A DNA stretch of 10,181 nucleotides, taken from contig JAJYPU010000062.1 in NCBI GenBank assembly GCA_021795095.1, forward strand, positions 1 through 10,181, written 5' to 3'. Shown here piece by piece: positions 6,427-10,181 of this stretch. The notes beneath the pieces are model-generated. The model saw only the letters and a list, made by a program, of their open reading frames with translations. It made no database searches and was not told the DNA's origin. This DNA is from Actinomycetes bacterium. GTDB lineage: Bacteria; Actinomycetota; Acidimicrobiia; Acidimicrobiales; RAAP-2. Position 1 is the first letter of the stretch, and each line of letters starts with the position of its first letter. Position numbers and translations under genes: made by a program.

Positions 6427-7118
6427 TCGAGTCGGAAGCCGACGCCGCGCACCGTGACGAGGTGCCGGGGACGCGGCGGGTCGTCCTCGATCTTCTGGCG
6501 CAGCCGTTTCACGTGGGTGTCGAGCGTGCGCGTGTCCACGAGGTCGAGCCCCCACCACAGCGCGTCGAGGCACTGCTCGCGGGTGACGACCTGGCCACGG
6601 TGCTCGGCGAAGAGCGCGAGTAGGTCGAACTCCTTGCGACTGAGCTCGATGGGCAGCGACCGCTTGGCGACCGAGCGTCGCACGAGGTCGACGTCGATGT
6701 CACCGATCGCGATACGACCGTCGCTGGCACCGGGCTCGCTCTGGGGCCGGCGCAGCACGGCGCGCATCCGGGCCACGAGCTCGCGGAGGCGATAGGGCTT
6801 GGTGACGTAGTCGGCCGCGCCGATCTCGAGTCCGAGGACGACGTCGACCTCGCTGGTGCGCGCTGAGACCATGATGACGGGGGTCCTGAGGGTCTGGTGG
6901 ATCTCACGGCAGTAGTCGATGCCCGAGCCGTCGGGCAGCATGACGTCGAGCAAGACGAGGTTCGGGGCACAGCGCGCGAAGACCTCGCGCGCCTGGCCGA
7001 TCGTCGTGGCACCGACCACGACGAAGCCCTCCACGCTCAGCCCGACGTTGAGCGCGTCCTGGTAACTGGGCTCGTCCTCGACGACCAGCACGACGGGTCG
7101 GCCGTCGGCGTTGGTCAC
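6420..7118 (-). CDS. OmpR/PhoB-family response regulator, RegX3-like
   Basis: A two-domain DNA-binding response regulator of 232 residues. The receiver domain (about 8-125) has the acidic pair Glu14-Asp15, the phosphoacceptor Asp58 in VLLDVMLPDGSG, Ser85, the switch aromatic Tyr104 and Lys107 in ADYVTKPY. The C-terminal winged helix (about 134-231) shows LSRKEFDLLALF (159-170), VVTREQCLDALWWG (177-190) and the recognition-helix stretch TRTLDTHVKRLRQKI (196-210). It ends in VTVRGVGFRL. The wording is close to mycobacterial RegX3, the phosphate-starvation regulator paired with SenX3; no kinase gene is in the window. The GTG at 7118 is chosen for the Shine-Dalgarno AAGGTG five bases upstream and the fit to the receiver fold. 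The frame open further upstream is low-complexity. A PHO-box-like array lies upstream, suggesting autoregulation, and the peroxiredoxin gene follows 16 bases downstream. Confidence 0.93.
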   Translation of the reverse strand: MTNADGRPVVLVVEDEPSYQDALNVGLSVEGFVVVGATTIGQAREVFARCAPNLVLLDVMLPDGSGIDYCREIHQTLRTPVIMVSARTSEVDVVLGLEIGAADYVTKPYRLRELVARMRAVLRRPQSEPGASDGRIAIGDIDVDLVRRSVAKRSLPIELSRKEFDLLALFAEHRGQVVTREQCLDALWWGLDLVDTRTLDTHVKRLRQKIEDDPPRPRHLVTVRGVGFRLDD

Positions 7119-7186
7119 GGCGACACCTTCGAGGTGCGGCCACGCCACGAGGTGGTCGAGGGAGTGCGATCGTCGAGGCTGGCCAC
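7115..7186 (-). CDS. Possible 23-codon leaderless leader peptide before the response regulator
   Basis: A GTG at 7186 lies six bases after the -10 hexamer TACCGT and opens a 23-residue frame (starting VASLDDRTPS) that ends in TGA at 7117-7115. That stop overlaps the regulator's GTG as GTGA, the same overlap as between the E1 beta and E2 genes. A leaderless transcript from this promoter would place this GTG at its 5' end, so ribosomes could read it first and pass on to the regulator. The peptide is Ser/Thr/Arg-rich and I recognise nothing in it. It may equally be untranslated 5' leader, since the regulator has its own Shine-Dalgarno inside the frame. Confidence 0.35.
   Translation of the reverse strand: MASLDDRTPSTTSWRGRTSKVSP
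7124..7129 (-). promoter_or_regulatory. Shine-Dalgarno site that sets the response regulator start
   Basis: AAGGTG on the minus strand is five bases before the GTG at 7118. Together with the start of receiver-domain similarity, this supports GTG 7118 over earlier in-frame starts. Confidence 0.6.
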
Positions 7187-7198
7187 GGGTCCACGGTA
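7187..7198 (-). promoter_or_regulatory. -10 element upstream of the response regulator
   Basis: TACCGT at 7198-7193 (minus) fits TANNNT and is followed by six bases and a GTG at 7186. It lies five bases downstream of the 11-bp repeat array. The -35 region is covered by that array, as in promoters driven by PhoB-type activators. Confidence 0.45.
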
Positions 7199-7203
7199 CG
7201 GAG

Positions 7204-7258
7204 GGCGGGTAATCGGAAGGTGATCCTCGCGAGACCGCGGCGTTGCCGCCAGATGAAC
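7204..7258 (-). promoter_or_regulatory. PHO-box-like array of five 11-bp units
   Basis: Read on the minus strand, 7258-7204 divides into five consecutive 11-base units. Their first seven bases are GTTCATC, GGCAACG, GGTCTCG, GATCACC and GATTACC. Units one, four and five are close to GTTCACC, the direct-repeat unit bound by PhoP/PhoB-type regulators in actinobacteria; units two and three are poor matches. The units are in the direction of transcription, and the last seven-base core ends nine bases before the -10 hexamer. The middle also holds palindromes (CTCGCGAG at 7226-7233, and a GCGGC/GCCGC hairpin), which offer another explanation. The array begins six bases past the stop of the repeat-protein gene. 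Confidence 0.4.
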
Positions 7259-7263
7259 CTTGG

Positions 7264-8730
7264 TCAGTTCGTGGCGACGCTGAAGCCCTCGTAGGTGGTG
7301 CCGCCCGCGAGGTAGCTGCCCGTGGCCGTGCACCGGTTGTCCTGGTGGCAGACGAGCGCGTAGACGCCACCGGCGACACCCACGCTCGTCGCCCCACCGG
7401 GCAGGACGATCTTGGACCCGGTGCCCCACCGGCCGTTCACCTGGCTGACCACGAGGCCCTGGTATCTGCCGGCGGCGTCGAGGTAAGCCGCCCCGGCGCG
7501 ACAGTTGCCGACACTCACACAGGACAGCGCCACGACGCCGCCGTTCTTGCCCGCCGCCGTCGCCCCACCGGGCAGGGCGAGCTCACTGGCGCTGCGCCAG
7601 GCTCCGTTGACCTCGTCGGCGATGAAGCCCTCGTAGAGGCCGTTGCTCGCCCGATACTGACCACCGGCGCTGCAGGTGGTCACCGTCGCGCAGGCGATGT
7701 CCTGGAAGCCGTAAAAGAACGCTTTGGGGTTTACTGCGGCGTTGGCCGGCATAGAGACCGGCAGTCCGGGCGACCACGCGCCGTGGGCGTTCGACGTGGC
7801 GAAGACCTGGGTGGCGCCACGATGGTCGTAGTAGGTGCCCACGGCCGTGCACGGTCCCGTCGGCGCACAGCCCAAGGCGCTCAGAGTGGCGTGGGCGTAG
7901 AGGCTGGCGTCGGCCGGGGCGATCACGGGCTGTCCGGAGGACCAGAGCCCCGCGCGCTCGCTGAAGATCAGCGCGTGTTGCACGTTCTGATCGTCCACGT
8001 AACTGCCGATCGCGCTGCAGTCGCCCGGGGCGCTGCAGGCGATCTGGGCGACCGTCGGGAAGGGGTTCGCGTTCGCGTTGGCCGGGGCGGCGAGGACCTG
8101 GGGCGAGCCCCAGGTCCCGTGGACCTCGCTGATCGCGAAGCCGTCAAGGACGGGGTTCGTCGCGTTGGTGAAGTAGGTGCCCACCGCGCTGCAGTCGCCG
8201 TTGCGGGGGCACGCGACGGCGCGCAGCTGCGCGCTCTGCCCCTTGCCGAGGGCGTCGCTGGGCAGGGCGACGCGCGTCGCGGGCCGCCAGACGCCGTTGA
8301 CCTCGTCGAGGACGAAGGACTGCGTGTCTCCGCTCGCGACCTGGTAGGTGCCGACGATCGCGCAGTTGCCGACCGAGCTACAGGCCAGTCCGAGCGGCGT
8401 CGTCGCCGCGACCGACCCGGCGTCACTCGGCGGGGTGATCGTGCGAGGCGCCCCCCATCGGCCCTGCACCTCGGTGAGGACCAGTCCCTCGGGGATGTCC
8501 GCGTGGTTGTTGTACATGCCAGCCGCGACGCAGTTGCCGGTGCTCGGGCAGGCGAGGGTTGGCAGATAGCCCTGGTAGAGGCCCTTCGCGCCCGCAGGCA
8601 GCACCGTGATGCGCGCGCGCTGCCACAGCGGCGCCGTCACCGAACCGACGGGGGAGGTCGCGGCCAGTGGTGCGGCGAGGGCGAGGGCGAGTAGGGCGCG
8701 CCGGACGAGTTGGGGCAACGAGGACTCCAC
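7264..8730 (-). CDS. Secreted protein of eight ~57-residue C-x5-C repeats, function unknown
   Basis: A 488-residue protein with a Sec-type signal peptide: Arg10-Arg11, then a hydrophobic run LLALALAA, with cleavage somewhere near residues 24-33. The rest is eight repeats of 56-59 residues. Each has C-x5-C followed by x3-G/A-x-Y. The cysteine pairs are at 61/67, 117/123, 174/180, 232/238, 288/294, 347/353, 404/410 and 461/467. Seven G-x-W motifs lie between them (Trp92, 148, 207, 263, 319, 378, 435), usually before a stretch ending P-x-x-A. The pattern resembles actinobacterial proteins with repeated SCxxxxxCVAVG units. An eight-bladed beta-propeller with one disulphide per blade is my inference; no catalytic residues stand out. 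The GTG at 8730 is chosen because it begins the signal peptide and sits seven bases after a -10 hexamer. The frame is open further upstream but there reads the channel gene's end. Confidence 0.85.
   Translation of the reverse strand: MESSLPQLVRRALLALALAAPLAATSPVGSVTAPLWQRARITVLPAGAKGLYQGYLPTLACPSTGNCVAAGMYNNHADIPEGLVLTEVQGRWGAPRTITPPSDAGSVAATTPLGLACSSVGNCAIVGTYQVASGDTQSFVLDEVNGVWRPATRVALPSDALGKGQSAQLRAVACPRNGDCSAVGTYFTNATNPVLDGFAISEVHGTWGSPQVLAAPANANANPFPTVAQIACSAPGDCSAIGSYVDDQNVQHALIFSERAGLWSSGQPVIAPADASLYAHATLSALGCAPTGPCTAVGTYYDHRGATQVFATSNAHGAWSPGLPVSMPANAAVNPKAFFYGFQDIACATVTTCSAGGQYRASNGLYEGFIADEVNGAWRSASELALPGGATAAGKNGGVVALSCVSVGNCRAGAAYLDAAGRYQGLVVSQVNGRWGTGSKIVLPGGATSVGVAGGVYALVCHQDNRCTATGSYLAGGTTYEGFSVATN
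7270..8574 (-). repeat. Tandem ~171-bp coding repeats (eight units)
   Basis: The repeat region of the secreted protein has a period of 168-177 bases, mostly 171. The most similar stretch seen is a 19-base identical word starting CGTCGCCCCACC at 7387-7405 and again at 7558-7576, exactly 171 bases apart. This suggests that the last units (C-terminal end) arose by recent duplication; the others are diverged at DNA level. Confidence 0.75.
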
Positions 8731-8743
8731 CCGTTGCAGTGTA
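8731..8743 (-). promoter_or_regulatory. -10 element of a leaderless promoter for the repeat protein
   Basis: TACACT (8743-8738, minus) is followed by seven bases and the GTG at 8730, with no Shine-Dalgarno sequence. TTGACG upstream (8775-8770) is too far, at 28 bases, to be its -35. Confidence 0.5.
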
Positions 8744-8773
8744 GGCGGTGACCTTCGCGCGATTCCGTCGCCG

Positions 8774-9360
8774 TCAACTCTGTTGGAGCGTTGGGCGAGG
8801 TAGACCTCGAGGCGTCGGTCGGGGTGCGCAGCGCACCGCGATGGCCCCGAGGAGCGCGAGCGACCCCAGCGCAATCAGAGTACGAGCGGGATCGCGATCG
8901 CGTAGGTCACGACCGAGACGCGGCACTTCCAGTGCGAGCGAAGCGCGTCGCGCAGCCCCGTGTCGGGTAGCTGGTTCGCCACGATCACCCACGGGACGAT
9001 GACGTAGTCGATGGCCGCCCAGACGAGCACGACGCCACAGGTCGCCACGGGGTCAGCCGCGAAGTGACCCTCGGACATCCACGCCGTCGTGACGGGAAAG
9101 TGTGACAGCCAGAACAACAGGTTGAGGTTCGACCACATGAGCGATCCGGTGACGCGCCTCACCATCTTCAACAGGCGGCGGTGGAGGTTGTTCCAGTAGA
9201 TCGCGAGTAGATGAAGCGCAGTGCGTAGGCGAGTAGTGACGGTGTGGCGCCGCGCAGGGCGCTAAAGCCCGTGCCCTCTGGCCGGTGCACGGAGAGCGCC
9301 ATGATCGTGATCGCGATGGCGAGCACGTCGTCGCTGAAGGATTCGATGCGGCTCGCTCAT
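8774..9360 (-). pseudogene. TMEM175-family (DUF1211) potassium channel gene, frameshifted
   Basis: Bacterial TMEM175 proteins are about 200-residue, six-helix potassium channels marked by an R-x3-FSD motif in helix 1. Here RIESFSDDVLAIAITIMAL and the following helix up to LLAYALRFIY are in one frame (about 9350-9204). YWNNLHRRLLKMVRRVTG through LLFWLSHFPVTTAWM to TYAIAIPLVL is in another (9201-8878). A last helix, LIALGSLALLGAIAV, is in a third (about 8875-8834), and the family-typical PDRRLEVYL tail (about 8823-8797) is back in the second. The likely start is the ATG at 9360, in frame with the second block, so an extra base near 9351 is also implied. Missing bases are implied near 9203 and 8877 and an extra one near 8827. 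The implied length of about 195 residues is normal. The shifts mean a pseudogene or indel errors in the sequence; the family call itself is firm. Confidence 0.82.
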
Positions 9361-10181
9361 GACGTGCGCCGCGCGAGATCGCTCGCAACTCACGGTGCAC
9401 GGCCGGTGTCTCGGGCGACTCGAAGAGTCGTAGAGTGAGCACGATGACCACGAGCTGGCGTGGTGGATCGACGAGGAACGAGGTGCCCAGCCCACCGTCC
9501 CACCCGTAGGAGCCGTCGCGGTTCACGGCGAGGCCGTAGCCCCAGGAGCGCTCGGCGAAGAAGTCGGGTCCGAAGGCGCCGTCGACCTTCTGCTCGTCGC
9601 GCAGCTGGTCGCTCGTCATCGAACGGATCGCGGCGCCCGAGACGAGGTCGTGACCCTCGTCGAGCAGGAGCCGGGCGAGGGGGTAGAGGTCGTCCACCGT
9701 GGCGACGAGTCCGCACCCGCCGTCCTCGAAGGCCGGCGGGTGCGTGTAGGCCTCGTCGAGCTCGAAGGCGCGCTCGAGGCCCGCGGGCGTTGGCCGGTAG
9801 GCGGTGGCGAGTCGCTGAGGGTCCGACGCGTAGAAGTCCGTCTCGGTCATCGCGAGCGGATCCAGGATCCGCCCGCGCAGGTAGGCCCCGAACGACGTGC
9901 CACTGGCGCGGCCGATGAGCACGCCGAGGATCGACGCGCCCGTGTTGTAGAGGAAGCGAGTGCCCGGTTCGGCGAGCAGCGGCAGTTTGCCGAGCCGCGC
10001 GATCCACTCGTCGGGCGGAGGCTGGACGGTCGGGTTCGGTGGTCCGAGCGTGACCAGGCCGAGTCGTTGCTCCTCGAGGACGATCGGCCACGGCGTCGGT
10101 GCCGCGAACATATCGATATACATGCCGAACCCGTTCGTGAAGGTGAGCAGGTCGCGCACGGTGATGAATCGACGCGCCGGG
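9357..10181 (-). CDS. Class C beta-lactamase-fold serine hydrolase, partial, with disturbed 3' end
   Basis: The C-terminal part of a beta-lactamase family (Pfam Beta-lactamase) esterase or peptidase-like hydrolase; the N-terminus with the S-x2-K nucleophile is beyond the right edge. Visible blocks are ITVRDLLTFTNGFG near the edge, EPGTRFLYNTGASILGVLIG with the family tyrosine (about 9966-9907), GGCGLVATVDDLYPLARLLL, SWGYGLAVNRDG, and WDGGLGTSFLVDPPRQLVVI near the end. Substrate and cellular location cannot be told. Similarity stops after TPAVHRE at about 9389, where the family normally has only a few residues left. In the same frame the ORF runs about 330 bases on through the channel gene as Arg/Ser-rich nonsense. 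One missing base near 9387 would instead give a stop TGA at 9359-9357, overlapping the channel's ATG as ATGA, which I take as the true end. The two genes are then translationally coupled. Confidence 0.82.

Noticed and set aside
7119..7397. N-terminal extension of the response regulator to 7397
   Set aside because: The extra 93 residues are low-complexity, overlap the end of the repeat-protein gene and precede a well-placed GTG with a Shine-Dalgarno.
7243..8694. 483-codon plus-strand open frame opposite the repeat protein
   Set aside because: Its periodicity simply mirrors the 171-bp repeats of the minus-strand gene, and it lacks a signal peptide, a domain or a ribosome binding site.
9053..9356. 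Arg/Ser-rich C-terminal extension of the serine hydrolase
   Set aside because: It is the TMEM175 gene read out of frame; hydrolase similarity ends near 9389.
1..10181. CRISPR array, insertion sequence, phage or toxin-antitoxin genes
   Set aside because: No short spaced direct repeats, transposase motifs, terminal inverted repeats or small paired genes were seen; the only tandem repeats are the coding ones at 7270-8574.

Overview
The window is GC-rich (roughly 70% by eye) bacterial chromosomal DNA. The genes are tightly packed, often start with GTG and mostly stop with TGA. A RegX3-like response regulator, a mycobacterial-type 2-oxoacid dehydrogenase E1 alpha, an EntS-like MFS permease and an HSD10-like dehydrogenase all point to Actinomycetota. 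The secreted Cys-repeat protein makes me think of Acidimicrobiia or a similar deep lineage, but that is inference from family resemblance only.

Layout. 1-146 (-): N-terminal end of an NAD-type short-chain dehydrogenase, cut by the left edge. 241-1314 (+): rlmN, the dual-specificity rRNA/tRNA adenine C2 methyltransferase. 1270-2490 (-): a 12-TM MFS exporter whose 3' end overlaps rlmN tail to tail. 2543-5951 (+): a three-gene operon for E1 alpha, E1 beta and E2 of a 2-oxoacid dehydrogenase complex (best guess branched-chain), with overlapping stop/start codons; no E3 gene is present. 5957-6403 (-): a PrxQ/Bcp peroxiredoxin with an in-frame TAG at codon 15. 6420-7118 (-): an OmpR/PhoB-class response regulator very like RegX3, with no kinase gene in the window. 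7264-8730 (-): a secreted protein of eight ~57-residue repeats, each with a C-x5-C pair. 8774-9360 (-): a TMEM175 (DUF1211) potassium-channel gene broken by several single-base shifts. 9357-10181 (-): the C-terminal part of a class C beta-lactamase-fold serine hydrolase, which runs off the right edge.

Regulation visible in the sequence. Four starts (rlmN, the MFS gene, the leader ORF before the response regulator, and the repeat protein) lie 6-7 bases after a TANNNT -10 hexamer. This is the architecture of leaderless mRNAs. The 2-oxoacid dehydrogenase operon and the dehydrogenase at the left edge instead have strong Shine-Dalgarno sites. Upstream of the response regulator is a 55-bp stretch that divides into five 11-bp units, three of them close to the actinobacterial PHO-box unit GTTCACC. 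It stops 5 bp before a -10 hexamer, which would suit phosphate-type autoregulation. From that promoter a 23-codon ORF could be read first; its stop overlaps the regulator's GTG.

The right end (8774-9395) and the peroxiredoxin show damaged frames while protein similarity is kept. Sequencing or assembly error and recent gene decay cannot be told apart from the sequence alone. I see no CRISPR array, insertion sequence, tRNA, rRNA or clear phage gene.
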